Source: JBEKYD01 sp049509915 (lineage in GTDB: Bacteria > Acidobacteriota > Terriglobia > Bryobacterales > Bryobacteraceae). Taken from it: a stretch of DNA of 37,098 nucleotides. The translations under genes and the position numbers were made by a program. Below, in pieces: positions 30,910 to 37,098 of this stretch. The stretch covers positions 1 to 37,098 of the forward strand of contig JBEKZL010000042.1 in NCBI GenBank assembly GCA_049509915.1, in the 5' to 3' direction. A model generated the notes under the pieces. It made no database searches. It was given only the letters and a program-made list of their open reading frames with translations, and was not told the DNA's origin. Every line of letters starts with the position of its first letter. Positions within the stretch are counted from its first letter, which is position 1.

Positions 30910-30918
30910 GGGCGACCT
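30910..30918 (+). repeat. Target-site duplication, left copy
   Basis: GGGCGACCT directly abuts the left inverted repeat of the ISKra4-type element; the identical 9-mer abuts its right end at 32753-32761. Confidence 0.8.
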
Positions 30919-30941
30919 GGGTGCGCGACCCACAAGTGGAG
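30919..30941 (+). repeat. Left terminal inverted repeat of the ISKra4-type element
   Basis: GGGTGCGCGACCCACAAGTG then GAG. It matches the inverted right end at 19 of 23 positions and the end of the second copy (36951-36973) at 20 of 23. Confidence 0.8.
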
Positions 30942-30968
30942 TCCGAGCGGTTTTCTTTTTTTGGGAGG

Positions 30969-31000
30969 TATAATCCTAACGTATTAATACGTTAGGATTA
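30969..31000 (+). promoter_or_regulatory. Transposase promoter -10 overlapping a perfect 30-bp palindrome
   Basis: TATAAT (30969-30974) overlaps a perfect 30-bp palindrome, 30971-31000, centred on GTATTAATAC with arms TAATCCTAAC and GTTAGGATTA. A transcript starting about 30981 would lack most of the left arm, whereas read-through RNA from outside would carry both and could fold just before the GAGG ribosome binding site (31001-31004). It may also be a protein operator. Confidence 0.65.
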
Positions 31001-31008
31001 GAGGCCCC

Positions 31009-31407
31009 TTGTCTGACTCCCTCGCCGCCCTCGAACAACAACGCTCCAGCATCCTCATGCAGATCCTGGAACTGGGTGATTTTCGCAGTGGCTCCATTAC
31101 GGCTATCAACGGTCGTTGCGGAAAGTCGAACTGTCGTTGTCATCAACCCGGCCAGCCCGGCCATGGCCCGAACTTCCGCCTCACTCGCAAGATTGAGGGG
31201 AAATCGGTCAGCGAGACCTTCTCTTCCGATGTGGAACTGCGCAAGGCGCAGCGTGAGGTGGAGGCGTTCCATCGCTTCCGGCTCCTCAGTCAGGAGTTGC
31301 TGGAGATCAATGAGAAGATCTGCCGCGCACGCCCGGTCGCAGACACTCTCTCGCCGGAGGAAAAAAAACGGTCGAAGCCATCCAGCGGGAAGTCGCGCGC
31401 GAAGTGA
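31009..31407 (+). CDS. DUF6788-like accessory ORF of the ISKra4-type element
   Basis: 132 residues from a TTG with GAGG 4 nt upstream. It contains GSITAINGRCGKSNCRCHQPGQPGHGPNF, a Cys/His motif (C-x4-C-x-C-H), then 'R..EGKSVSETF' and an alpha-helical region (VELRKAQREVEAFHRFRLLSQELLEI) typical of the small ORF preceding ISKra4-type transposases. It ends in EEKKRSKPSSG…, encoded by an A8 run. Its TGA overlaps a GTG of the transposase frame (GTGA at 31404-31407). It probably assists or regulates transposition; no activity is known. Confidence 0.7.
   Translation: MSDSLAALEQQRSSILMQILELGDFRSGSITAINGRCGKSNCRCHQPGQPGHGPNFRLTRKIEGKSVSETFSSDVELRKAQREVEAFHRFRLLSQELLEINEKICRARPVADTLSPEEKKRSKPSSGKSRAK
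31362..31368 (+). promoter_or_regulatory. Candidate -1 ribosomal frameshift site (A AAA AAA)
   Basis: In the first ORF's frame the codons are GAA AAA AAA CGG, so the heptamer is A-AAA-AAA. GGAGG lies immediately 5' (31356-31360). A -1 slip enters the transposase frame, which is open here (ACG GTC GAA GCC…) through to 31404 and beyond, and would yield an ORF1-transposase fusion. Confidence 0.5.
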
Positions 31408-32728
31408 ACCGACTGTTGCGCGTGCTCTTCGCCGGCCGGCGCCAGTCCCAGGACCTGGACTTGGAAGCCATCGAGATGCTGGTGCGCGCGGAAATGCACC
31501 AGCTCGGGGCAGCAGTTTTGACCCAATTGCTGTGCTTGGGCGTCCCGGCCGCCGACCAGCGCGCCATTCCTTGCTCTTGCGGCCGTACGGCTCATTACCG
31601 GGAGCTGCGATCCAAACCCGTGCTAACGGCTGTCGGCAGAGTGGAAGTCTCGCGTCCCTACTACTTGTGCCCGCACTGTCACACCGGCCAGTTTCCCGCC
31701 GATGTCGAACTGGACATCGAAGACACGGAGCTCTCTCCTGGAGTGCGCCGTATGCAGGCGGTGGTGGGCCAGGAGGGGCCCTTTGACCGCGGACACCAGC
31801 AGATGAAACCACTCGCCGACCTGGAGGTCACCACCAAATCCGTGGAGCGGACGGCGGAAACCATCGGAGCTGACATCGCGCAGGCGGAGCAGCGGGAGAT
31901 TCAGCGGGCCGTGCAGTTGGATCTGCCAATCGTGTTGGGCAAACCAGTTCCGATCCTGTACCTGCAAATGGACGGCACGGGAATCCCGGTGGTGAAGAAA
32001 GAGACCCAGGGCCGGCAAGGCAAGACGGAAGGTCAGCCATCCCATACGCGCGAAGTGAAGTTGGGATGCGTCTTCACCCAGACCACCAGCGACCAGGAAG
32101 GCTTTCCCATCCGCGATCCGAATTCCACCACTTACACCGGCGCCATCGAGACCGCCGATCAGTTCGGCAAGCGAATCTACCTGGAGGCCTGGAACCGCGG
32201 TTCGAGCCGCGCCGAAAGACTGGTAGTCATGGGCGACGGCGCCGAATGGATCTGGAATCTGGCGGACCAGCATTTTCCCGGCGCGGCGCAGATTGTCGAT
32301 TCTGTACCACGCCCGCCAGCACCTTTGGGACCTGGCCCGCAGGCTGCACCCTATTGCCGAGGGGAAACAGAAGGCTTGGATGAAGGTCCACCAGCGACGC
32401 CTGCTCGATAAGGGCAAAATCGAAAAACTGGCAGCGACGCTTCGTTCCATCATCTCCACCAATCCCGAGATAGCCGACAAGATTCGCCTCGAAGCCGATT
32501 ACTTCCAGAGAAACGCCGAGCGCATGCGCTACCCCAAGTTTCGCCGCCAAGCACCTGTTTGTCGGCTCGGGTGTGATCGAAGCCGGCTGCAAGACCGTAA
32601 TCGGCTCCCGCCTCAAACAGTCCGGCATGTTCTGGACCCTTCGCGGAGCCAACGCCTTCATTGCCCTACGATGTTGCCACCTCAATGGCCGCTTTGAAGA
32701 CTACTGGGAGTCGCGCCGGGTGGCCTGA
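31404..32728 (+). pseudogene. ISKra4-family transposase, two frameshifts
   Basis: The frame begins in the overlap with the DUF6788-like ORF (or by frameshift from 31368) and reads EAIEMLVRAEMHQLGAAVL, CSCGRTAHYRELRSK and VEVSRPYYLCPHCH. It continues with the DDE-type core YLQMDGTGIPVVKKE and VVMGDGAEWIWNLADQHFPGAAQIVD. An extra T at 32300/32301 shifts the frame; continuity resumes as LYHARQHLWDLARRLHPIAEG. An extra C at about 32540-32545 shifts it again, after which SGVIEAGCKTVIGSRLKQSG…FEDYWESRRVA reaches TGA 32726-32728. Without these two insertions the protein would be about 440 residues, normal for the family. Either it is inactive or the insertions are sequencing errors. Confidence 0.82.
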
Positions 32729-32729
32729 C

Positions 32730-32752
32730 CTCCACCTCTAGGTCGCGGACCC
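32730..32752 (-). repeat. Right terminal inverted repeat of the ISKra4-type element
   Basis: Read on the minus strand: GGGTCCGCGACCTAGAGGTG then GAG. It begins 2 nt after the transposase stop codon. Confidence 0.8.
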
Positions 32753-32761
32753 GGGCGACCT
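32753..32761 (+). repeat. Target-site duplication, right copy
   Basis: GGGCGACCT, identical to 30910-30918. Confidence 0.8.
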
Positions 32762-32865
32762 CGGCCTCAGGCGTGCGGGGAGCACAGCGTGAGTGACGCG
32801 AACCCTGGTTGTTGTATTACAAAATTGGTTGTTATGGAGCAAATTAGTTATGAGCAAATTATACG

Positions 32866-32912
32866 GGCGGACAGGCTCAGCAGTTTCTCTCGTCGGTCAG
32901 GTTCTGTCCGCC
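32866..32912. repeat. 9-bp inverted repeat just before a pseudogene breakpoint
   Basis: GGCGGACAG (32866-32874) and CTGTCCGCC (32904-32912) are perfect complements 29 nt apart. Just upstream, AGCAAATTA occurs twice (32838-32846, 32853-32861) and TGGTTGTT twice. The recognisable gene remnant begins right after, near 32933. Confidence 0.4.
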
Positions 32913-32932
32913 TGTGAAAGGGAAGGGAACTG

Positions 32933-33952
32933 CCGGAGCCCGATGGCCATCTTGTGGTTCATCCACGCACGTCGGACCTGGTCCTGGCGACCCACGGGCG
33001 CGGCATCTGGATTATCGACGACATCTCGCCGCTGCGCGCGCTGACTCCGGCATTGATGTCTGAAGAGGCCGGTTTTCTGCCGATTCCGCCGGCGGTGCAA
33101 TGGATGGAAACCAACGGCGGGTGGTCGGAGGGCGACGCGTCATTCACCGGCCCCAGCCGCACAACCGAGGCCTTCATCCCCTATTATCAGAGGTCGCTGC
33201 ACATCCTCGGCGACTTGAAGATCGAGATCTTCGACGCGCATGGCAAGCTTGTGGATACGGTGGCCAGCAGCAAACGGCGTGGCGTCAGCCGCGTCACCTG
33301 GTCGATGCACCTGAAACCACCAAGAGTCCCGCCGGCGGCCACTGCGATGTTTCAAGCGGCCACCGGGCCGCGGGTCCTTCCCGGCACATACACGGTGAAG
33401 ATGACCAAGGGGGACAGGGGCTACACGACGCAACTGGACGTGGTGCTGGACCCTCGCGCGAAGTTTACCGTCGAGGAGAGGCGAGCGCAGTTCGAATTGG
33501 TACAGCGGCTGGGCGCCCAGTTGAATCACAGGAGCTGGGCGGTGGACGCCATCATTGGGGTGCGCGACGACGCTCATGCCGGCGCCGGCGGGCTCCCGGA
33601 GAACACCCACTGCGAAGTCAATTGCGGGACCTTTCGGAGTCAGCCGATCAGATCCGCAAGAAGATCGTGGCGACCAAAGGGGGTGGCATGATTAAGGGCG
33701 AAGAGCGTCTGCGTGAGCACCTCGGCAATTTGTACGGTAACGTGAATGGATACGAAGGCCGGCCGACAGATTCGCAGGTGGCGCGCGCCGGCGTACTGGA
33801 ACACGAACGAGGACGTGATGCACGAGTTCACCGAACTGACGGGCCGACAGCTCCCAGCGATCAACCGCGCATTGGAAACGAACAAGCTTGCCGCTCTCCG
33901 CGTGGTTCCGGAAGAGGATTGGCAAGAGCTGCACGCTGAAGAATTGCCCTGA
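32933..33952 (+). pseudogene. 3' part of a BNR/sortilin-type glycosyl-hydrolase-like gene, frameshifted
   Basis: The text DGHLVVHPRTSDLVLATHGRGIWIIDDI, then SPLRALTPAL, is the last propeller blade of large exported 'WD40/YVTN/BNR-like repeat' proteins. It is followed by their C-terminal domain (TYTVKMTKGDRGYTTQLDVVLDPR). The reading frame changes near 33603 (to PLRSQLRDLSESADQIRKKI) and again near 33795 (to EDVMHEFTELTGRQLPAINR), ending at TGA 33950. The N-terminal several hundred codons are absent upstream. It is therefore a 5'-truncated gene with two frameshifts, adjacent to mobile DNA. Confidence 0.7.
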
Positions 33953-34305
33953 AGTAAAAGGCTCGGCAGACTCGGCATCGGCTTCAAGACCGCCGACCAG
34001 ATCGCCCAGAACGTTGGCATCCCCAGGGATTCGCTCAATAGAGCCAACGCCGGCATCGATCACGTCCTGCTGGTTACCAGTGGCTCTCTGCTGCTGGAAG
34101 TGATGCGCGGCAAGTCCTTGGCCTTCCTGCCGCATCTGAGGAAAACGGAAGAAGGCATCGCAGCGAAGATCCGGGCATTGGTGGAGGCACCGCCGGCATA
34201 CCCGCAGTGGTGCGAGGCCAAGACGGGCAAGACCCTGGCTCCCAGCCAGAAGGACGCCCTCCAGACGGCGCTCACCTGCCGGGTAGTGATCATTACGGGC
34301 CGCCC
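33953..34305 (+). pseudogene. recD2-like helicase fragment, part 1
   Basis: One open frame reads LGIGFKTADQIAQNVGIPRD (helix-hairpin-helix region of RecD2), FLPHLRKTEEGIAAKIRALV, and WCEAKTGKTLAPSQKDALQT, CRVVIITG, the lead-in to Walker A of RecD-like ATP-dependent helicases. Compared with the family there are in-frame losses after VTSG and after AYP, and the whole N-terminal part is missing. The match ends at ITG-(R/G)-P, where a recombinase element begins. The continuation is at 36825-36950. Confidence 0.72.
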
Positions 34306-34332
34306 GATCATGCGACATTGTGAGTCACCTCG

Positions 34333-36407
34333 TCAGATATCTGAAAACATTGGACCTTCATTCGGGTCGTTTTGAGTTTGCGGGACCCGAACTCGCTTTA
34401 TGATGTCGTTCACCGCTTTCAATACTGCTTTGTCGTTGAGTGATTCTGGCGGAATCTCCCATGGAGCGCAGGTCACGACCTGAGTAGCAGGGAGCACCTT
34501 CTGATCGATCAACCGCCGCACACTCGTTGAACTAATGCCAAGCCGATAAGCAGCTTCTTCCAGCGTGACCACCGGCAGGTTGGCGCGACTAACCTTGTTG
34601 TTTGGCAGATCGTGATAGTGGCGCAGACCGTATACCCGCTGTGTACTCCGAGCGTTGCCGGCTCCCGTTCGCAAACCAAGACGGTTCAGGGTGGCTGCGA
34701 TCTGCTCGTCGGGGGAATTTACCGGACATCTGCCGCACCACTTCGATCACGTCCACGCCAGTGCATCGCTGATGTTTCCCTAATCCATTCTTCTGGATGT
34801 GTAACTCTGAATACCGACCGCCCGCCCAGTGAATCAGGAGCACGATCTTGTGCTTCTCCTCGTCAACATCCGCTACGATCTCTTCAATCAGAATGCGCAC
34901 GATCCTTTGCTTCAATCGCATGTCCGCAGTTGGCGCATTCCAAACCGTCGGAAGGTCCTGCGCAAGGTTTAACAGGAGCTCTTTATCTGGACCTGGTAGC
35001 GTGGGTGACACAAAGTCGAAGTCAAGCAGCCGATTGTCTACTCTTCGCAGAGCGGCATTCCAGCGCACTTCCAGTTCGGCAGCAACCAGGCGGTTATCCG
35101 GGTCAACCGCTTCATACCTCCGACCAGCAATCTTCGCTTCGTAGCGGCCTTGCTCCAATTCGAGGTTCGAGAGATCTGCGTTGTTCGTGTCTTTGACGAC
35201 GCATGGTTTCGGCGCTTCCAGCACCCGCTTCAACAGCATTGCCACCAATCGCGCGCAGGACGTCGTTCGCAACCGCCTCGTCGGTTCGGAGGCCGCCGAA
35301 TGAGATGCACCAGTCTTCTCCGTGATTAATCTGCGCCCCTTTGCACTGGTATCGCAACACGACACCGCGCCGGCCGGTATAGGACACGTGCAGCATTCGC
35401 CCGCACCGAGGGCAGCGTAACAACCCAGCCAGCAGCGCCCTCCCGCCGCGGCCCGCCTGTGGTTGCATGCGCGATTTCATGTGAGTGTTCGCTGCGACCA
35501 TGGCTTGGTGACGTTCATACTGCTCCCAAGAAATGTACCAGGAATGGTGGTCCTGAATCAATATCGTTCACTCACGCCGGGGCTTTTTGTGCCCGGCGTT
35601 CTTTCGTGCTCTGCCGTCGACGCTGGTCCGTGCATTGGTCTTGCCGTAAGCCCCGGCGTAGATCGGATTCGTGAGGACCTTCAGCAAAGTAGTGTAAATC
35701 GGAAGACTCCAAACGGTGCGCCCATTCGGTTGATCGAAGATCCTCACGGGCAGTTCAATGCGCTCGCGCCGAAACCAAAGCAGCACCTGGCGCACGCTGC
35801 CCAACTCCGTCATCTCTGCGAACGCCATGTCGAGCCCCTGTCGCACTCGTTGATCGGGGTCAATCTCGATCTTGCCGTCAACAGTCCACAGGTATCCCAC
35901 AGGCAGACAATACTGCATCTCACCGCGGCGAGCCTTCTGTCGAATGGCCTCGACGGAGCGTTGGCGGAGCAGGTTCAGTTCGAACTCGCTCATGGTCCCC
36001 TTCAATCCAAGCAACAGACGGTCGTTGATAATGGCCGGATCGCAGACGCCATCCGGATCCACGACAACAGCGCTCACCATGCCGCAGAGTTCGATGAGAT
36101 GATGCCAATCACGACCGTTGCGCGCGAGTCGCGATGCCTCGATGCAGAAAATGGCGCCGACCTCGCTGGTGCACACTTCACCGACTAGGCGCTGAAATCG
36201 AGGCCTCTCTACCGGCCCCGATCCCGAGCGGCCGAGATCGTCGTCAATGACGACGATTTCCTTGAAGCCCAGCTCACGCGCTCTCTCAACCAACGCATAC
36301 TGGCGACGTTTGCTCTCCTAGTTGTGGAGGACTTGTCCGGGAGAAGACTGGCGGACGTAGACAATCGCTCGACGACTCCAACGTTCATCGGTCAGCTTCG
36401 GATTCAT
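34333..36407 (-). pseudogene. Large serine recombinase (resolvase + recombinase + zinc ribbon + HTH), four lesions
   Basis: The ATG at 36407 opens MNPKLTDERWSRRAIVYVRQ, then SSPGQVLHN, with the catalytic serine in RQSS. TAG at 36318-36320 replaces an expected Gln. The frame continues ESKRRQYALVERARELGF, GAIFCIEASRLARNGRDW and GTMSEFELNLLRQR, then the recombinase domain (PVGYLWTVDGKIEIDPDQRV). TGA at 35568-35570 replaces an expected Trp. The zinc ribbon follows (LLRCPRCGRMLHVSYTGRRG). A frameshift near 35155 leads to the coiled coil (RRYEAVDPDNRLVAAELEVR), and a frameshift in G5 at 34711-34715 leads to the C-terminal excisionase-like HTH (EEAAYRLGISSTSVRRLIDQ). Repaired, it would be about 690 residues, a member of the large serine recombinases. 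Confidence 0.82.
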
Positions 36408-36550
36408 CCTGACCTCCGGTTGCTGTTGCGGAGAGCCTTTCGTTCGCGGCGCCCAGCAATAGTTCCGCCAGGGCGCGAACGAGTTGTTCGGTTTTGTGTG
36501 CCGATATCTCCGCCGACGATGTCTCCGCCAGTGGCAGATTGAACCGTATG
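36385..36550 (-). pseudogene. Small conserved gene preceding the recombinase
   Basis: The frame RFNLPLAETSSAEISAHKTEQ, LVRALAELLLGAA…GGQDESEADR ends at 36385 and overlaps the recombinase start (36407) by 23 bp, a typical coupled arrangement. No start codon is visible in the intact part of the frame, so the 5' end appears lost. I do not recognise a domain; it looks like a short helical protein belonging to the element. Confidence 0.45.
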
Positions 36551-36810
36551 GAGGCGATGCGCGCACTGCAGCAAGGAGGTTGCGCAACTCGGTCAGAGCC
36601 GCGGCGGAAACGGCCGGAAGCGCCGACGACAAATTCAGCGCAAGCCGGACTAAACATTCATGCGGGTAGCCCGCAGGTCGTGTCGTCAGGAAGTCGCACG
36701 AAAATGTACTCGCCGAATCGATTCTTCTGGCGCTTCTGCACGCGAAGCGTTTTCCCCGCCAACGGGTGCCAACGGTAATAAACCGTGACGGTCTCAAAAT
36801 GATGTGCATT
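36550..36810 (-). pseudogene. DUF5372-like gene of the recombinase element
   Basis: The minus strand reads HHFETVTVYYRWHPLAGKTL, RVQKRQKNRFGEYIFVRLPD, DTTCGLPA, then TGA (36658-36660) where relatives have Trp, then MFSPACAEFVVGAS. A one-base shift leads to LPAVSAAALTELRNLLAAVR. This matches the DUF5372 family as I recall it. The start lies within a few codons of the element's tip. Function is unknown; it is recurrently linked to this recombinase type. Confidence 0.5.
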
Positions 36811-36824
36811 ATGTAGCTGCTTCT

Positions 36825-36950
36825 CCAGGCGTGGGAAAGACGACCCTGGTAAATTCGATCCTGACTATTCTCAGGGCCAAGGGCGTGAAATGCCTTCTCT
36901 GTGCGCCCGCCGGCAGGGCGGCCAAGCGCCTGTCAGAGGCTACCAGCATG
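36825..36950 (+). pseudogene. recD2-like helicase fragment, part 2 (Walker A)
   Basis: Forty-two in-frame codons read PGVGKTTLVNSILTILRAKG, VKCLLCAPAGRAAKRLSEAT, SM: Walker A and the following strand and helix of RecD2. They continue exactly where part 1 (ending at 34305) breaks off. At 36951 the text is cut by the terminal repeat of a second ISKra4-type element. Confidence 0.75.
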
Positions 36951-37098
36951 GGGTGCGCGACGTAAAAGTGGAGCTCACGCCACCCGCCGCGCCTCCCAGT
37001 AGTCCTCAAACCGGCCATTGAGGTGGCAGCATCGCAAGGGGATGATCGCGTTGGCGCCGCGCACGGACCAGAACATTCCGGACTGTTTGAGACGGGAG
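36951..37098 (-). mobile_element. Second ISKra4-type element, right end only (runs off window)
   Basis: GGGTGCGCGACGTAAAAGTG then GAG (36951-36973) is its terminal repeat, matching the left repeat of the first copy at 20 of 23. The transposase 3' end follows on the minus strand. Orientation is opposite to the copy at 30919-32752. The target duplication cannot be checked because the other end is outside. Confidence 0.8.
36975..37098 (-). CDS. ISKra4-family transposase, C-terminal 40 residues (partial)
   Basis: The minus strand reads SRLKQSGMFWSVRGANAIIP, LRCCHLNGRFEDYWEARRVA, stop at 36975-36977. It is close to, but distinct from, the C terminus of the first copy (…FWTLRGANAFIALRCC…FEDYWESRRVA): 35 of 40 residues are the same. 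The visible part is undamaged, so this may be the functional transposase of the family here. The rest lies beyond the window. Confidence 0.8.
   Translation of the reverse strand, partial: SRLKQSGMFWSVRGANAIIPLRCCHLNGRFEDYWEARRVA

Larger units (their letters stand above)
30919..32752 (+). mobile_element. ISKra4-family insertion sequence, complete ends (1834 bp)
   Basis: The ends are imperfect 23-bp inverted repeats (30919-30941 and 32730-32752; 19 of 23 match; both begin GGGT and finish GTGGAG). They are flanked by a perfect 9-bp direct repeat, GGGCGACCT. Inside are a promoter lying over a 30-bp palindrome, a DUF6788-like first ORF, and an ISKra4-type transposase carrying two single-base insertions. 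The structure is complete, but the element is probably not autonomous unless the frameshifts are sequencing errors. Confidence 0.85.
34306..36824 (-). mobile_element. Serine-recombinase element inserted in recD2-like gene
   Basis: About 2.5 kb separates two adjoining parts of the recD2-like text (…VVIITG and PGVGKTTLVNS…). The inserted DNA carries, on the minus strand, a DUF5372-like gene, a small gene and a large serine recombinase. Its tips are similar in inverted orientation: ATCATGCGACATTGTGAG near 34307 and ATAATGCACATCATTTTGAG near 36794-36813 (minus). Exact ends are uncertain to a few bases. All three genes are damaged, so the copy is probably immobile. Confidence 0.65.

Noticed and set aside
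35568..36660. TGA codons read as tryptophan (alternative genetic code)
   Set aside because: TGA is a normal terminator for intact genes here (for example pccB at 8271), and the recombinase also has TAG and two frameshifts, so decay explains the data.
1..37098. CRISPR array, rRNA or intact tRNA genes
   Set aside because: No regularly spaced identical repeats, no rRNA-like sequence and no complete cloverleaf were found by reading both strands.

Overview
The window looks like a chromosomal segment of an Acidobacteriota bacterium close to Bryobacterales / 'Candidatus Solibacter'. The evidence is lineage-typical content: a TIGR03437 (Solibacter C-terminal) domain protein, an Oar-like TonB-dependent receptor with an N-terminal carboxypeptidase-regulatory domain, a PadR regulator paired with an ADOP-type MacB/FtsX permease, a TMTC-like membrane TPR protein, and high GC. 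No rRNA, intact tRNA or CRISPR array is visible. Both edges lie inside insertion sequences (an IS3-like transposase start at 1-45, and the 3' end of an ISKra4-type transposase at 36975-37098), as expected of a contig that stops at repeats.

Region 1 (1-640) is scarred. An IS end interrupts a small secreted-protein gene, followed by a degenerate tRNA-Val(GAC)-like 3' fragment. Region 2 (641-29100) is ordinary, densely coding chromosome: histidine phosphatase; secreted esterase and GH130-like glycosidase (convergent); a SEC-C mini-protein; a LiaF-like membrane sensor with a LytS-type kinase; the beta subunit of an acyl-CoA carboxylase; a membrane-anchored coiled-coil protein; a DUF481 outer-membrane protein; a BON-domain protein; the TIGR03437 protein; an alpha/beta hydrolase; the TMTC-like protein; and the TonB receptor. 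Next comes an overlapping operon of ECF sigma factor, zinc-finger/HEAT anti-sigma factor and DUF4097 protein, with a two-PDZ protein just downstream, probably a cell-envelope response unit. The block ends with PadR-ADOP, a YVTN beta-propeller and a UPF0173 metallo-hydrolase. The ADOP permease has lost about 100 residues in frame.

Region 3 (29240-37098) is a graveyard of mobile DNA. On the minus strand lies a decaying cassette (zinc-ribbon protein, HU-like protein, second zinc-ribbon paralogue, ParB-like HTH remnant). It is followed by a precisely bounded ISKra4-family element (30919-32752) with 23-bp imperfect inverted repeats, a 9-bp target duplication and a perfect 30-bp palindrome over its promoter. 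Then come a BNR/sortilin-type pseudogene and a recD2-like helicase pseudogene. The helicase is split within its Walker A codons by a ~2.5-kb serine-recombinase element (DUF5372-like gene, small gene, recombinase with two nonsense codons and two frameshifts). It is split again 126 bp further on by the second ISKra4 copy, in the opposite orientation.

Two genome-wide habits also show. Several genes have a -10 box 6-7 nt before the start codon, implying leaderless mRNAs. A short dispersed hairpin repeat (GAGCCGCGACCG...) occurs twice, once inside a ~100-bp inverted-repeat-bounded unit.
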